Positions 18,977-28,771 of a stretch of DNA of 64,000 nucleotides are shown piece by piece; the stretch's first letter is position 1, and each line of letters begins with the position of its first letter. Location: contig NZ_FODT01000014.1 of NCBI RefSeq assembly GCF_900110435.1, positions 1 to 64,000 of the forward strand, read 5' to 3'. A program made the translations under genes and the position numbers. Under the pieces are notes generated by a model, which ran no database searches, had not been told where the DNA came from, and worked only from the letters and a program-made list of their open reading frames with translations. Origin of the DNA: Rhodopseudomonas pseudopalustris. GTDB lineage: Bacteria > Pseudomonadota > Alphaproteobacteria > Rhizobiales > Xanthobacteraceae.

Positions 18977-19062
18977 TCGCGGCTCGCTTCAGTTCTGGGC
19001 CGGTCGTGCGCGCCCTCCCCTCGACCGCTGGTCGCCGCGGGGCGAGGCTGAGCGCAAATGGA

Positions 19063-19518
19063 TCACGCGGTCAGCGCCGCCTTCACCAGGCCGCTGGCCT
19101 TGCCGAAATCCATCTGGCCGGCGTATTTCGCCTTCAGCGCGGCGATCACCTTGCCCATGTCCTTGATGCCGGCCGCGCTGGTCTCCGCAATCATGGCGGC
19201 GATCGCCGCATCGACGTCGGCGTCCGACATCTGCTGCGGCAGATAGTTCTGAATCACCGCGATCTCGGCACGCTCCTGATCGGCGAGTTCGGCGCGGCCG
19301 CCTTTGTCGTAAAGCTCGACCGATTCCTGGCGCTGCTTGATCATCTTCTGGAACAGGCCGAGCAGATCGCCATCCGCGAGCGGCGGCTTGCCCTGACCGC
19401 GCGCCTCGATGTCGGCGTTCTTGATCGACGAATTCATCATCCGCAGCGTCGAGAGCTTGCGCTCGTCCTTGGCCCGCATCGCGTCCTTGACGGCGTTGTT
19501 GATGTTTTCGCGCAGCAT
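19063..19518 (-). CDS. GatB/YqeY domain protein
   Basis: The product is 151 residues of the YqeY family, which resembles the tail of the GatB subunit of amidotransferases. MLRENINNAVKDAMRAKDER, STLRMMNSSIKNADIEARG and IQNYLPQQMSDADVD are typical. The start follows AAGGAGCTCGAT. In many alphaproteobacteria this gene precedes dnaG and rpoD on the same strand, with carA divergent; here the order is kept but about 6.8 kb of other genes lies between it and dnaG. Its molecular role is poorly defined. Confidence 0.92.
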   Translation of the reverse strand: MLRENINNAVKDAMRAKDERKLSTLRMMNSSIKNADIEARGQGKPPLADGDLLGLFQKMIKQRQESVELYDKGGRAELADQERAEIAVIQNYLPQQMSDADVDAAIAAMIAETSAAGIKDMGKVIAALKAKYAGQMDFGKASGLVKAALTA

Positions 19519-19952
19519 ATCGAGCTCCTTCAATCCTGCGTCATTGCGAGGAGACGAAACAACGAAGCAATCCAACGGCTCAGCGCTCGGCGCTCTGGAC
19601 TGCTTCGCTTCGCGCGCAATGACGGCAAATGGCGTGTGTTGCGCCTGATGTAGGCCCTTCGCGGCCCTGAAACAACTCAGTTCCGCAGCTAGCCGACCAG
19701 CGCCTCGGCGGTCGGCTGCGGCTGCGGCTGCCCGAGCTGCGGTGCATCGATCCGCGGAAGCCAGCCAGCCCGGAACCAGCACGATCGGGCAACGATGTGT
19801 CGATGGAGCCTCCCGCGGCGAACGAATCCGTCCGGAACACCGGGGCGGAAGCCCGAAAGCGGAAATTCGCAGTCAAATATCGCCGAAATGCGCACAATTT
19901 GCCGCGCAAGGCGCTTTGACGACGGCGATGGCCCGTACTATGTCATGCGCTC
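19519..19952 (+). other. Divergent region between yqeY and carA
   Basis: It contains a palindromic repeat near yqeY (19538-19623). The rest is the carA upstream region. No gene is supported. Confidence 0.5.
19538..19623. repeat. Intergenic palindrome (GCGTCATTGCGAGGAG family)
   Basis: The ends GCGTCATTGCGAG and GCGCGCAATGACG pair, and AAGCAATCCA pairs with TGGACTGCTT. This type of element is common in bradyrhizobial intergenic DNA. Confidence 0.75.
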
Positions 19953-21146
19953 ATGACCAATTCAGCATCCAATCCCGCCTGGCCGGACCATCAACCGACC
20001 GCGCTGCTCGTGCTCGCCGATGGCACCGTGTTCGAAGGCTTCGGCCTCGGCGCGGAGGGCCACGCCGTCGGCGAGGTCTGCTTCAACACCGCGATGACCG
20101 GCTATGAGGAGATCCTCACCGATCCGTCCTATGCTGGACAGCTCATCACCTTCACCTTCCCGCATATCGGCAATGTCGGCGCCAATGACGAGGATATCGA
20201 GACGGTGAACATGGCGGCGACGCCGGGCGCGCGTGGCGTGATCCTGCGCGGCGCGATCACCGAGCCGTCGAACTATCGCTCGTCGCGCCATCTCGACGCC
20301 TGGCTGAAGGCGCGCGGCATCATCGGCCTGTCGGGGATCGACACCCGGGCGCTGACCGCGCTGATCCGCAGCAAGGGCATGCCCAATGCGGTGATCGCGC
20401 ATTCGCCCAGCGGCCAGTTCGATCTGCACGCGCTGAAGGAAGAAGCCCGCGAATGGCCCGGCCTCGAAGGCATGGACCTGGTGCCGATGGTCACCTCGGC
20501 GCAGCGCTTCACTTGGGACGAGACGCCATGGGCCTGGGGCGAAGGCTTCGGCCGGCAGGACAAGCCCGAATTCAACGTGGTCGCGATCGATTACGGCATC
20601 AAGCGCAATATCCTGCGGCTGCTCGCGGGCGAAGGCTGCAAGGTGACCGTGGTGCCGGCGACCACCTCGGCGGCCGACATTCTGGCGATGAAGCCGGACG
20701 GCGTGTTCCTGTCGAACGGCCCGGGCGATCCGGCCGCGACCGGCAAATACGCGGTGCCGGTGATCCGCGAGGTGATCTCGTCGGGCGTGCCGACCTTCGG
20801 CATCTGCCTCGGTCACCAGATGCTCGGCCTCGCGCTCGGCGGCAAGACCGTGAAGATGCATCAGGGCCATCACGGCGCCAATCATCCGGTCAAGGATCTC
20901 ACCACCGGCAAGGTCGAGATCACCTCGATGAATCACGGCTTCGCCGTCGACAAATCGACCCTGCCGGACAACGTCACGCAGACGCATATTTCGCTGTTCG
21001 ATGACAGCAATTGCGGCATCGCGCTCGCGGACAAGCCGGTGTTCTCGGTGCAGTACCACCCCGAGGCCTCGCCCGGCCCGCAAGACTCGCATTATCTGTT
21101 CCGCCGCTTCTCGGACCTGATGCGGGCGAACAAGAGCGCGGCGTAA
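19953..21146 (+). CDS. carA: Carbamoyl-phosphate synthase small subunit
   Basis: The product is 397 residues, the glutaminase subunit that supplies ammonia to CarB for carbamoyl phosphate, the precursor of arginine and pyrimidines. The N-terminal domain ([20 protein letters not shown]) and the class I amidotransferase domain are complete, with the nucleophile Cys285 in [11 protein letters not shown] and the catalytic His/Glu in [12 protein letters not shown]. It is divergent from yqeY. carB is not immediately downstream; uvrB follows after a repeat. Confidence 0.97.
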   Translation: MTNSASNPAWPDHQPTALLVLADGTVFEGFGLGAEGHAVGEVCFNTAMTGYEEILTDPSYAGQLITFTFPHIGNVGANDEDIETVNMAATPGARGVILRGAITEPSNYRSSRHLDAWLKARGIIGLSGIDTRALTALIRSKGMPNAVIAHSPSGQFDLHALKEEAREWPGLEGMDLVPMVTSAQRFTWDETPWAWGEGFGRQDKPEFNVVAIDYGIKRNILRLLAGEGCKVTVVPATTSAADILAMKPDGVFLSNGPGDPAATGKYAVPVIREVISSGVPTFGICLGHQMLGLALGGKTVKMHQGHHGANHPVKDLTTGKVEITSMNHGFAVDKSTLPDNVTQTHISLFDDSNCGIALADKPVFSVQYHPEASPGPQDSHYLFRRFSDLMRANKSAA

Positions 21147-21231
21147 GGCAGTCAATTGTCGGGTCCGCGTGAGGTGGCTTGCCCGCGTGCGGCGTGCCAT
21201 GCGTTCAACTGGGGCGCCGCAGATTGCAATG

Positions 21232-21345
21232 CCGTCATCCTGAGGCGCGCGCCCTTGCACGCCTCGAAGGATGCGGAGACAGGTCGAGGCCGCTGCGCAG
21301 CGGCCCATCCTTCGAGGCGCGCCGAAGAGGCGCGCATCCTGCACG
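21232..21345. repeat. Intergenic palindrome (CATCCTGAGGCGCGC family)
   Basis: It holds paired segments CGCCTCGAAGGATG and CATCCTTCGAGGCG, flanked by CCTGAGGCGCGC and GCGCGCATCCTG. It lies between carA and uvrB and could also serve as the carA terminator. Confidence 0.75.
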
Positions 21346-21446
21346 CGATCGAGGCTCGGCTGCCCCGATCGCTGAGGCGGTTGCGGTCTGCGCCGGCTTA
21401 GACGCAAACCCTTTATTCAGCCGCCGCTCCGCCCCATATTGCCCGG

Positions 21447-24400
21447 ATGGCGAAGACTCCCGACAAACCCTCACAGCCGAAATCGAAAGCGCCGAAATCC
21501 AAGGCGCCGAATTCCAAAGCCCACCGGCCCGACGTCAAACCGATCGGGCCGGCGCTGGCGGAACTGCTCAATCCCGCGATCAATCGCGGCGACGCCGGCA
21601 TGGGCTCGGGCACCGGGCTGCAGCCGCCGCCGGACAATTCGCGCGACCGCCGCACCGGCGGCGAAGCCGCGATGCATCGCGGCCGGGCCTCGACGCCCAA
21701 GGCTTTCGGCGACGAGGCCGCGCCGCGCGCGATGCCGCTGCGGCCGAATCCGCAGCCGGTCGGCGGGCGATCGTCCGCATCGCAAGTGCCCGCACCCAAC
21801 CCTCCCCCGCAAGCGGGAGAGGGCTCCGCGCGGCAGGCGTCGGGGGAACACGTCAGCGATCATTTCGCGGAGGGGCAACCATCGTCCCCTCTCCCGCTTG
21901 CGGGGGAGGGTCGGGGTGGAGACGCCGCGGGCCGTGACTCGCAAGGCTTCGACGAAGCCCCCCAAGCCACCTACGGCACCGCCGCCACCATCCCGACGCT
22001 CGATCCCGAGCTCGCGCGGCAGCTCGGGCTGCCGACCGAGGAAGACGATGAGGCCGCGATGGCGCGGCCGCCGCGCAACAAGATGGAAGCGCTCGGCGTG
22101 CAGGCCACCGCCGAGGCGCTGGAGAATCTGATCCGCGAGGGCCGGCCGGAATTCAAGGGCGACGATGGCGGCGTCAAGCTGTGGGTGCCGCATCGCCCGC
22201 CGCGACCGGAGAAATCCGAAGGCGGCGTCCGCTTCGTCATCAAGTCGGAATACGAGCCGAAGGGCGACCAGCCGACCGCGATCAAGGAACTGGTCGAAGG
22301 CATCGACCGCAATGACCGAACGCAGGTGCTGCTCGGCGTCACCGGCTCGGGCAAGACCTACACCATGGCCAAGGTGATCGAGGCGACGCAGCGGCCGGCG
22401 ATCATCCTGGCGCCGAACAAGACGCTGGCGGCGCAGCTCTACGGCGAGTTCAAGAGCTTCTTCCCGGACAACGCGGTCGAGTATTTCGTCTCGTATTACG
22501 ACTACTATCAGCCGGAAGCCTACGTTCCGCGCACCGACACCTATATCGAGAAGGATTCCTCGATCAACGAGCAGATCGACCGGATGCGGCATTCGGCGAC
22601 GCGCGCCCTCTTGGAGCGCGACGACGTCATCATCGTCGCCTCGGTGTCGTGCATCTACGGTATCGGCTCGGTCGAGACCTATACGGCGATGACCTTCGCG
22701 CTGAAGAAGGGCGAGCGGATCGACCAGCGCCAGCTGATCGCCGATCTGGTCGCGCTGCAATACAAGCGCACCCAGGCCGACTTCACCCGCGGCACCTTCC
22801 GGGTGCGCGGCGACGTCATCGACATCTTCCCGGCGCACTACGAGGACCGCGCCTGGCGCGTCGGCCTGTTCGGCGACACGGTCGAGACCATCGAGGAATT
22901 CGACCCGCTCACCGGGCACAAGCAGGACGAGCTGGAATTCGTCAAGATCTACGCCAATTCGCACTATGTGACGCCGCGGCCGACGCTGATCCAGGCGATC
23001 AAGTCGATCAAATCCGAGCTGAAATGGCGGCTCGATCAGTTGCACGCGCAGGGCCGCCTGCTGGAAGCGCAGCGGCTGGAGCAGCGCACCACCTTCGACA
23101 TCGAGATGATGGAAGCGACCGGCTCTTGCGCCGGCATCGAGAACTACTCGCGCTATCTCACCGGCCGCCGCCCCGGCGAGCCGCCGCCGACGCTGTTCGA
23201 ATACGTGCCGGACAATGCGCTGGTGTTCGCCGACGAGAGCCACGTCACCGTGCCGCAGATCGGCGGCATGTTCAAAGGCGACTTCCGGCGCAAGGCGACG
23301 CTGGCCGAATACGGCTTCCGGCTGCCGTCCTGCATGGACAACCGGCCGCTACGCTTTGAAGAATGGGACATGATGCGCCCGCAATCGGTCGCGGTGTCGG
23401 CGACGCCGGCGGCGTGGGAGCTGAACGAAAGCGGCGGCGTGTTCGTCGAGCAGGTGATCCGCCCGACCGGGCTGATCGACCCGCCGGTCGACATCCGCCC
23501 GGCGCGCACCCAGGTCGACGATCTGGTCGGCGAAGTCCGCGCCACCGCCAACGCCGGCTATCGCTCGCTGATCACCGTGCTGACCAAGCGGATGGCGGAG
23601 GACCTCACGGAGTTTCTGCACGAGCAGGGAATCCGCGTGCGCTACATGCATTCCGACATCGACACCATCGAGCGCATCGAGATCATCCGCGATCTTCGCT
23701 TAGGCGCGTTCGACGCGCTGGTCGGCATCAATCTGTTGCGCGAGGGCCTCGACATTCCGGAATGCGCGCTGGTGGCGATCCTCGACGCCGACAAGGAAGG
23801 CTTTTTGCGCAGCGAGACGTCGCTGATCCAAACGATCGGCAGAGCCGCGCGAAATGTCGACGGCAAGGTGATCCTCTATGCCGATCACGTCACCGGCTCG
23901 ATGCAGCGGGCGATGGACGAGACCGGTCGCCGTCGTGAGAAGCAGATCGAATACAACACCGCGCACGGCATCACGCCGGAGAGCATCAAGAAATCGATCG
24001 GCGATATCCTGGGCTCGGTTTACGAGCGCGACCATGTGCTGGTGGAGATCGGCGACGGCAAGGGCTCGGGCTTCACCGACGACGCCGCGGTGATCGGGCA
24101 TAATTTCGGCGCGGTGCTGGCCGACCTCGAAACCAGGATGCGCGAGGCGGCGGCCGATCTGAACTTCGAGGAAGCCGCAAGGCTGCGTGACGAAGTCAAA
24201 CGCCTGCGCGCCACCGAACTCGCGGTGATCGACGACCCCACCGTCAAGCAACGCGGCGTCGCGGCGAAAGCCGGGAGCTACAAGGGCGACAAACAATTCG
24301 GCGCCTCGGCCAATCTGCCGAAGCTGTCGACCGAACGCGGCGGCAACAACACCCCGCGCAGCAAGGTGCACAAGCCCGATCTCGACGAAATGGGCATCGC

Positions 24401-24590
24401 CGGCTGGCACGAGATCAAGAAGGTGCAACGGCCCAAGCCGCGCAAACCGACCCTCGACGAGATGGGCCCGGGTGCGGAGAGCAAGATCTATCAGCCGACC
24501 AACAGCCGCGAGTCCGGGCCGGAATTCGGTCCCGCGCCGCGCAGCAGCGGCGGCGCGCCGGGGCATCGGGGCGGGTGGAAGAAGAGGTAG
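21447..24590 (+). CDS. uvrB: Excinuclease ABC subunit B, with long N-terminal extension
   Basis: The product is 1047 residues, against about 670-700 in most bacteria. It is the damage-verifying helicase of nucleotide excision repair. The core starts near residue 260: Walker A GVTGSGKT at about 297, the beta-hairpin region [20 protein letters not shown], the DEAD-type box [11 protein letters not shown], and a UVR motif for UvrC binding ([20 protein letters not shown]). Residues 1-260 are rich in Pro, Ala and Arg and look disordered; residues 115-159 are encoded by a dispersed palindromic repeat inserted in frame. The C-terminal 100 residues add two LDEMG repeats and a basic tail. The core is intact, so activity is expected. 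Confidence 0.95.
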   Translation: MAKTPDKPSQPKSKAPKSKAPNSKAHRPDVKPIGPALAELLNPAINRGDAGMGSGTGLQPPPDNSRDRRTGGEAAMHRGRASTPKAFGDEAAPRAMPLRPNPQPVGGRSSASQVPAPNPPPQAGEGSARQASGEHVSDHFAEGQPSSPLPLAGEGRGGDAAGRDSQGFDEAPQATYGTAATIPTLDPELARQLGLPTEEDDEAAMARPPRNKMEALGVQATAEALENLIREGRPEFKGDDGGVKLWVPHRPPRPEKSEGGVRFVIKSEYEPKGDQPTAIKELVEGIDRNDRTQVLLGVTGSGKTYTMAKVIEATQRPAIILAPNKTLAAQLYGEFKSFFPDNAVEYFVSYYDYYQPEAYVPRTDTYIEKDSSINEQIDRMRHSATRALLERDDVIIVASVSCIYGIGSVETYTAMTFALKKGERIDQRQLIADLVALQYKRTQADFTRGTFRVRGDVIDIFPAHYEDRAWRVGLFGDTVETIEEFDPLTGHKQDELEFVKIYANSHYVTPRPTLIQAIKSIKSELKWRLDQLHAQGRLLEAQRLEQRTTFDIEMMEATGSCAGIENYSRYLTGRRPGEPPPTLFEYVPDNALVFADESHVTVPQIGGMFKGDFRRKATLAEYGFRLPSCMDNRPLRFEEWDMMRPQSVAVSATPAAWELNESGGVFVEQVIRPTGLIDPPVDIRPARTQVDDLVGEVRATANAGYRSLITVLTKRMAEDLTEFLHEQGIRVRYMHSDIDTIERIEIIRDLRLGAFDALVGINLLREGLDIPECALVAILDADKEGFLRSETSLIQTIGRAARNVDGKVILYADHVTGSMQRAMDETGRRREKQIEYNTAHGITPESIKKSIGDILGSVYERDHVLVEIGDGKGSGFTDDAAVIGHNFGAVLADLETRMREAAADLNFEEAARLRDEVKRLRATELAVIDDPTVKQRGVAAKAGSYKGDKQFGASANLPKLSTERGGNNTPRSKVHKPDLDEMGIAGWHEIKKVQRPKPRKPTLDEMGPGAESKIYQPTNSRESGPEFGPAPRSSGGAPGHRGGWKKR
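21789..21922. repeat. Inverted pair of dispersed repeats inside uvrB
   Basis: Two copies of the CTCCCCCGCAAGCGGGAGAG family lie head to head (21789-21830 and 21884-21922), separated by about 55 bases. They are read as NPPPQAGEG and SPLPLAGEG in the uvrB frame. The same element is otherwise intergenic in this window. Confidence 0.85.
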
Positions 24591-24609
24591 CGGACCCACT
24601 TGCCAAGAT

Positions 24610-24635
24610 CGACTGTAGCGCTTACGCTACAGTCG
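24610..24635. promoter_or_regulatory. Operator palindrome of the toxin-antitoxin pair
   Basis: CGACTGTAGCG and CGCTACAGTCG form a perfect inverted repeat with a CTTA spacer, ten bases before the toxin ATG. Its position suits autorepression by the antitoxin. Confidence 0.7.
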
Positions 24636-24644
24636 AGGCGACCG

Positions 24645-24941
24645 ATGCCGACGATCCGGAAGACGCCAGAATTCGAGCGCTGGCTACGAAATCTGCGAGA
24701 CACCCGGGCTCGCGTGAAAATTCTGTTGCGGATCGACAGGCTTGAACTTGGAAACCCAGGTGACGTGGCGCCCGTAGGTGACGGAGTGAGCGAACTCCGT
24801 ATCCACTACGGGCCAGGCTATCGCGTGTACTTCGTCCGGCGCGGAACAGAATTGGTCATTCTGCTGTGTGGCGGCGACAAGAGTTCACAAGCTGCCGACA
24901 TTGCCAGCGCAAAACAACTCGCCGAGGATTTGGAGGATTAA
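24645..24941 (+). CDS. RelE/HigB-like toxin (Gp49-like family)
   Basis: The product is 98 residues of the phage-derived Gp49/HigB family, a RelE-fold endoribonuclease that cuts mRNA. The typical order is FERWLRNLRDTRARVKILLR, LGNPGDVAPVGDGVSELRIH, then GPGYRVYFVRRG. The start is the ATG of MPTIRKTPEF; the upstream ATG at 24600 would put the operator inside the gene. The antitoxin gene begins two bases after the stop, so the order is toxin first, as in higBA loci. Confidence 0.88.
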   Translation: MPTIRKTPEFERWLRNLRDTRARVKILLRIDRLELGNPGDVAPVGDGVSELRIHYGPGYRVYFVRRGTELVILLCGGDKSSQAADIASAKQLAEDLED

Positions 24942-24943
24942 GC

Positions 24944-25255
24944 ATGGTGCGCACCACAACGTTCGATGCGGCTGATTACCTCGACAGCCCAGAGATGATC
25001 GCAGAGTATCTGACCGAAGCTTTCGAGTCCGAGGACCCGGCGCTGATCACCAAGGCGATCGGAACTGTCGCGCGCGCCAAAGGCATGAGCATTGTGGCGG
25101 AAGACACCGGCTTGTCGCGGGAGAACCTATATCGCGCGCTTGGCGGAGACACGAAACCCGAGTTTGCGACCGTGCTGAGGGTGCTGCACGCCCTGGGGAT
25201 CAGTCTGGTGGCGCAGCCACGCGCGGCAATAAGGGTTCAACTGCCCCGGGCATGA
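24944..25255 (+). CDS. HigA-like antitoxin, helix-turn-helix
   Basis: The product is 103 residues. Residues 35-75 hold a helix-turn-helix like those of addiction-module antidotes (ALITKAIGTVARAKGMSIVA, ETGLSRENLYRAL-type sequence here as DTGLSRENLYRAL, then GDTKPEFATVLRVLHAL). It should neutralise the toxin and repress the shared promoter through the palindrome at 24610-24635. The start follows TTGGAGGATTAAGC. The pair is compact and appears intact. The family is sure, the target of the toxin not. Confidence 0.88.
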   Translation: MVRTTTFDAADYLDSPEMIAEYLTEAFESEDPALITKAIGTVARAKGMSIVAEDTGLSRENLYRALGGDTKPEFATVLRVLHALGISLVAQPRAAIRVQLPRA

Positions 25256-25283
25256 CAACCCCGGCGTTGCTGGAAAGAAACGC

Positions 25284-25610
25284 CTACGCCTCCTCCTCCG
25301 GCATCAACGCTGCCATTGCATCGGCCACATCCTTTCGATCCTCCATCAGCACATACTCCCCTCGTCCCAACGTCGCCGCGCTGGCGGTGACCACCGCGCG
25401 CTTGGGGCAGATGCCGAGGCAGCCGGTGGTGACGAGCTTGGCGCGCTTGCCGCCGTGCGCGACGGCGCGCTGCTTCAGTTCGGCCTTCAGCGCCTGCTTG
25501 AGCTTCTTGCCGCCGTCGATGCGGGACAGGCATTTGCCGCAGATCAGCACTGGCGGCGGCCGCTTGGGGCGGGCGATGGTGGAAGAGGATTTTGAGGGCA
25601 TGATCGTCAT
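25284..25610 (-). CDS. Thioredoxin-like [2Fe-2S] ferredoxin-type protein
   Basis: The product is 108 residues from the ATG of MTIMPSK; a start at 25601 is equally possible. Four cysteines in CGKC and CLGICPKRAV fit a small thioredoxin-fold [2Fe-2S] ferredoxin or a DUF1636-like metal protein. The spacing of the first pair (CxxC) is shorter than in classic thioredoxin-like ferredoxins, so cluster binding is uncertain. It stands alone and converges on the antitoxin gene. The role is unknown. Confidence 0.7.
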   Translation of the reverse strand: MTIMPSKSSSTIARPKRPPPVLICGKCLSRIDGGKKLKQALKAELKQRAVAHGGKRAKLVTTGCLGICPKRAVVTASAATLGRGEYVLMEDRKDVADAMAALMPEEEA

Positions 25611-25689
25611 ATAGGGACGATCGGCGCGCGGAGGATGGGGCGCAGGCATGTCAGCCGTGGTCCCGCACGCTCGTCCGCACTCCAGAGAT

Positions 25690-25835
25690 TGCCTCTCAGC
25701 CAGTCGTCCCCGCGCAGGCGGGGACCCATACGCCGCAGCCTCTCGATCGAGGCAATGCGAAAGGGACTTCCTTCAGCCGAGAAGCCAGGGGCTATGGGTT
25801 CCCGCCTGCGCGGGAACGACTCGTCGCGAATGCGG
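25690..25835. repeat. Intergenic palindrome (CCCGCGCAGGCGGGGACCCA family)
   Basis: The left end CGTCCCCGCGCAGGCGGGGA pairs with CCCGCCTGCGCGGGAACGA at the right. The interior carries CTCTCGATCGAGG. It is another bradyrhizobial-type intergenic element. Confidence 0.8.
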
Positions 25836-25942
25836 CGGCTGAATTGTCCGGAGCGCTCGTCGCGCGCACGGGCCTTATCGCATGTCCCACGACCGACCGG
25901 GTCAGGCCCGGCGATGACGAGTAGAGAGGTTCGGCCACAACA

Positions 25943-25971
25943 AAAAGGGCGGCGCATAGCACCGCCCTTTT
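25943..25971 (-). terminator. Intrinsic terminator of the thiolase gene
   Basis: Arms AAAAGGGCGG and CCGCCCTTTT (25943-25952 and 25962-25971) pair perfectly; on the minus strand the hairpin is followed by TTTTTGTTG. Confidence 0.85.
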
Positions 25972-26043
25972 CAGTCAGTTCAGCTCCTCAACGCCGCGTG
26001 GACCACTCGATGCCGCCGCAGGCGTGCGAAACCGCTCTTCGCC

Positions 26044-27297
26044 TCACACCCGCTCGATGATGATCGCAGGCGCCATGCCGCCGGCGGCGCACATCGTCAC
26101 CAGGCCGCGCTTCAGGCCGCGGCGTTCAAGTTCGTCGAGCACGGTGCCGATCAGGATCGCGCCGGTGGCGCCGATCGGATGGCCGAGCGCGATCGCGCCG
26201 CCGTTGACGTTGACCTTGTCGCGGTCGAGATCGAGGTCGCGGATGAACTTCTCGGCGACCACCGCGAACGCCTCGTTGATCTCCCACAGGTCGATGTCGT
26301 CCTTGGTGAGCCCGGCCTTCGCCAGCACCTTGTTCGCCGCCGGCACCGGGGCGTTCAGCATCAAGGTCGGGTCGTCGCCGATATTGGCCATCGCCACGAT
26401 CCTGGCGCGCGGCTTGAGGCCGTGGGCGTCGGCGTAGGACTTCGAGGTCAAGAGCAGCGCCGCGGCGCCGTCGACCACGCCCGAGGAATTGCCGGCGTGG
26501 TGGACGTGCTTGATCTCGAGGTCGGGATATTTCTGGTTGATCAGCTTGCGATAGGTGGTGCCCTGCTCGTCGAGCGGATAGTCCGCCATCGCGGTGAAGG
26601 CCGGCTTCAGCGCCGCGAGGCCTTCCGCCGTGGTCTCCGGGCGCGGATATTCGTCCTTCGCCAGCACGACGTTGCCGTCGTCGTCCTTGACCGGAACAAT
26701 GCTCTTGTCGAAGCGGCCTTCCTTGATGGCGATCGCGGCGCGGCGCTGGCTCTCCAGCCCGAGCGCGTCGAGCGCCTCGCGGCTGATTCCTTCCATCGAG
26801 GCGATGGCGTCGCCGCAGATGCCCTGATGCGACTGCGGATGCACCTTGGCGAGCCGCGCATTGCCCGAACCCATGCCGAGCGGCGGCTTGCCGGCCGCCA
26901 TGTCCTCGGCGGCCATCGACGCGGTCAGCGACATCATCTCGGTGCCGCCGGCGATCACCACGTCCTCCATGCCGGCCATGATCTGCGCCGCGGCGAAGTT
27001 CACCGCGGTGATGCCGCCGCCGCAGAAGCGGTCGAGCGTGGTGCCGGAGGCCTTGATGTCGTAGCCGGCGTCGAGCGCCGCCATCCGGCCGAGGTCGCCG
27101 CCCTGCTTGCCGCGCTGGGTCGAGGTCGACCAGATGATATCATCGACGTCGGCGGTGTTGAGCTTGTTGCGGTCGGCGATCGCCTTGAGCACGGCGGCGG
27201 CGAGATGTTGCGGATGCATCTCCGCCAGTTTGCCCTTGCCGACCTTGCCGATCCCGCGCGGGGTGCGGACGGCGTCGATGATGTAGGCGTCGGCCAT
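26044..27297 (-). CDS. Acetyl-CoA acetyltransferase (thiolase)
   Basis: The product is 417 residues, a thiolase that splits a 3-oxoacyl-CoA with CoA or runs the reverse condensation. The nucleophile Cys92 is in TLDRFCGGGITAVN, the active-site His in GGAIALGHPIGATGA and the second Cys in MCAAGGMAPA; WEINEAFAVV is also present. It is slightly longer than typical degradative thiolases. A strong terminator follows and no other beta-oxidation gene is adjacent, so it is probably monocistronic. The chain-length preference is unknown. Confidence 0.94.
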   Translation of the reverse strand: MADAYIIDAVRTPRGIGKVGKGKLAEMHPQHLAAAVLKAIADRNKLNTADVDDIIWSTSTQRGKQGGDLGRMAALDAGYDIKASGTTLDRFCGGGITAVNFAAAQIMAGMEDVVIAGGTEMMSLTASMAAEDMAAGKPPLGMGSGNARLAKVHPQSHQGICGDAIASMEGISREALDALGLESQRRAAIAIKEGRFDKSIVPVKDDDGNVVLAKDEYPRPETTAEGLAALKPAFTAMADYPLDEQGTTYRKLINQKYPDLEIKHVHHAGNSSGVVDGAAALLLTSKSYADAHGLKPRARIVAMANIGDDPTLMLNAPVPAANKVLAKAGLTKDDIDLWEINEAFAVVAEKFIRDLDLDRDKVNVNGGAIALGHPIGATGAILIGTVLDELERRGLKRGLVTMCAAGGMAPAIIIERV

Positions 27298-27465
27298 TTT
27301 CTTGTTCTCCCTGGTTCTTGAGATTTATTGGCGGCGAGATTGTCCGAGACGCCCGCGAAGTCAAGGCCGGCGCGCGCCGATCACCCGCGGCGGCGAATTG
27401 CCATTCGCGGCGCGCGCACGCATATTCCGCGGCAACGAATGTTCGTTGACTGGGGGACTACAGGA

Positions 27466-27864
27466 ATGGCCGACGCCGATCTGGATGGCATCATCCGGCA
27501 GCTCGCGAAGCAGCAGAACAAGACCCTGACCGGCGCGGCGAAGGCGCGGCGCGATCACTATCTCGGCCTCGCCGCCAAGGCCAAGGACGCGACCGGCAAG
27601 GCGCGCGCCAAGGAGCTGGCCAAGGCGGCGATGGAGCAAGGCCTCGCCGCGGCGAAACGGCTGCAGGTCGCCGCCGACAATGCGGCGGACTCCTATGCGC
27701 GGGCGATGCGCAAGGCGGCCGAGACCGCGGCCGCCGCCGCCACGGCCGCCGCTACGGCGCCAGCTAAGACGGCAGCGAAGAAGGCGGCGGCGGACAAGCC
27801 GAAGCCCGCCAAGAAGCCAGCGAAGAAGAAAGCAAAGAAGAAAGCGGGCAAGGCGAAGGCCTGA
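27466..27864 (+). CDS. Lysine/alanine-rich histone H1-like protein
   Basis: The product is 132 residues. Residues 1-75 are charged and helical (MADADLDGIIRQLAKQQNKT, LGLAAKAKDATGK). The last 55 residues are Ala/Lys/Pro-rich repeats (PAKKPAKKKAKKKAGKAKA) like AlgP and bacterial H1 homologues, which bind DNA non-specifically. The start follows CAGGA. It is divergent from the thiolase. A nucleoid role is inferred from composition only. Confidence 0.75.
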   Translation: MADADLDGIIRQLAKQQNKTLTGAAKARRDHYLGLAAKAKDATGKARAKELAKAAMEQGLAAAKRLQVAADNAADSYARAMRKAAETAAAAATAAATAPAKTAAKKAAADKPKPAKKPAKKKAKKKAGKAKA

Positions 27865-28339
27865 TCGCGCGCGCGAAGGTCCGCGTCATGCGCGCGTGAT
27901 CGGGTGATCAACTATATCTGCTTGATCCGAGCCGACGGCGATATCGCCGCGCGCACGATCGGGAACAATTAGTCATGCGCCGCATAGCTGCGTACTGATT
28001 CCGCATGAGTCAGCGGAGGCGTGCAGCACGGCGGGCCGCGCCGCTCCTGGCGGCCCCGCAATTGTCTCAGATACGCGTTGATTGGCCCATAAACAGCGTA
28101 CTTTTGGATACTAACGGAAAGATTTACTACCAGTAATTGCGAGTTTTGCCTATGCCGCAAGCTCTAAAGCTATCGTGCTACATTTTGTGCAATGCACAAA
28201 AAGTCGTTGCAATTCGACGCGAACGCTTCTAACTCGTTCGCATTGGCGCAGCAAATTGCAAAGGGCACGGCGACACAGATGTCGCCAGGGTGCCGCTGGC
28301 TGAATCGACAATCCCGTTTTTCAAAACCCGGAATGGTTC
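27865..28339 (+). other. Intergenic stretch with a sharp palindrome
   Basis: No gene is supported. GC content drops near 28080-28260. A perfect palindrome is at 28183-28201, and TGATCA...TTGATC motifs lie near 27905-27926. Confidence 0.55.
28183..28201. promoter_or_regulatory. Perfect palindrome, candidate operator
   Basis: TTTTGTGC-AAT-GCACAAAA is an 8-3-8 inverted repeat in a low-GC patch about 140 bases before the SnoaL-like gene. The binding protein is unknown. Confidence 0.35.
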
Positions 28340-28771
28340 ATGACAGAGCACTGCCTCTGGCGTTTCTCGCGGGCTTTGCATCGCGCGCTTAACGAACGCC
28401 AACACGAAGACCTGAGCAACATGATCGACGAGGATATCGATTGGGCGATCTACGGTCCGATCGACATGTTTCCGTTTTTCGGCGCGCGCCACGGCAAGGC
28501 GGCGGTGCTCGAGGTCTGCCGGCAGATCGCCGACAACGTCCGCATCCATCGCTTCGATCGCGAGGCGATCATGCTCGGCGTCGACACCTCCGCCTCGATG
28601 ATCCGCTATTCGCTCACAGCGCTCGATTCCAACAAGCCGATCAGCCTGCGGATGGCGCAGTTCACGCAGTTCAAGGCCGGAAAGTTGGTGAGTATGCGGA
28701 TTCTGATCGACACGTTCGATCTGGTCGAACAGGCGATCGGCCATCCGATCGATCTGCCGCGGATCGCCTGA
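28340..28771 (+). CDS. SnoaL/NTF2-like fold protein
   Basis: The product is 143 residues with the look of an NTF2-like domain of the SnoaL or ketosteroid-isomerase group: an N-terminal helix LHRALNERQHEDLSNMIDED, the strand IDWAIYGPIDMFPFFGARHG, and a C-terminal sheet MAQFTQFKAGKLVSMRILID. Such domains bind small molecules or catalyse isomerisations; the ligand is unknown. The gene stands alone. Confidence 0.75.
   Translation: MTEHCLWRFSRALHRALNERQHEDLSNMIDEDIDWAIYGPIDMFPFFGARHGKAAVLEVCRQIADNVRIHRFDREAIMLGVDTSASMIRYSLTALDSNKPISLRMAQFTQFKAGKLVSMRILIDTFDLVEQAIGHPIDLPRIA

Larger units (their letters stand above)
25611..26043 (-). other. Intergenic stretch with palindrome and terminator
   Basis: It contains a long palindrome (25690-25835) and the thiolase terminator (25943-25971). 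No gene is seen. Confidence 0.65.

Noticed and set aside
17102-19051. 649-codon plus-strand open frame
   Set aside because: It is antisense to the acyl-CoA synthetase.
19916-19945. TTGACG...TACTAT as a carA promoter
   Set aside because: The spacing between the two hexamers is about 14 bases, too short for sigma-70.
21471-23243. 590-codon minus-strand open frame
   Set aside because: It is antisense to uvrB.
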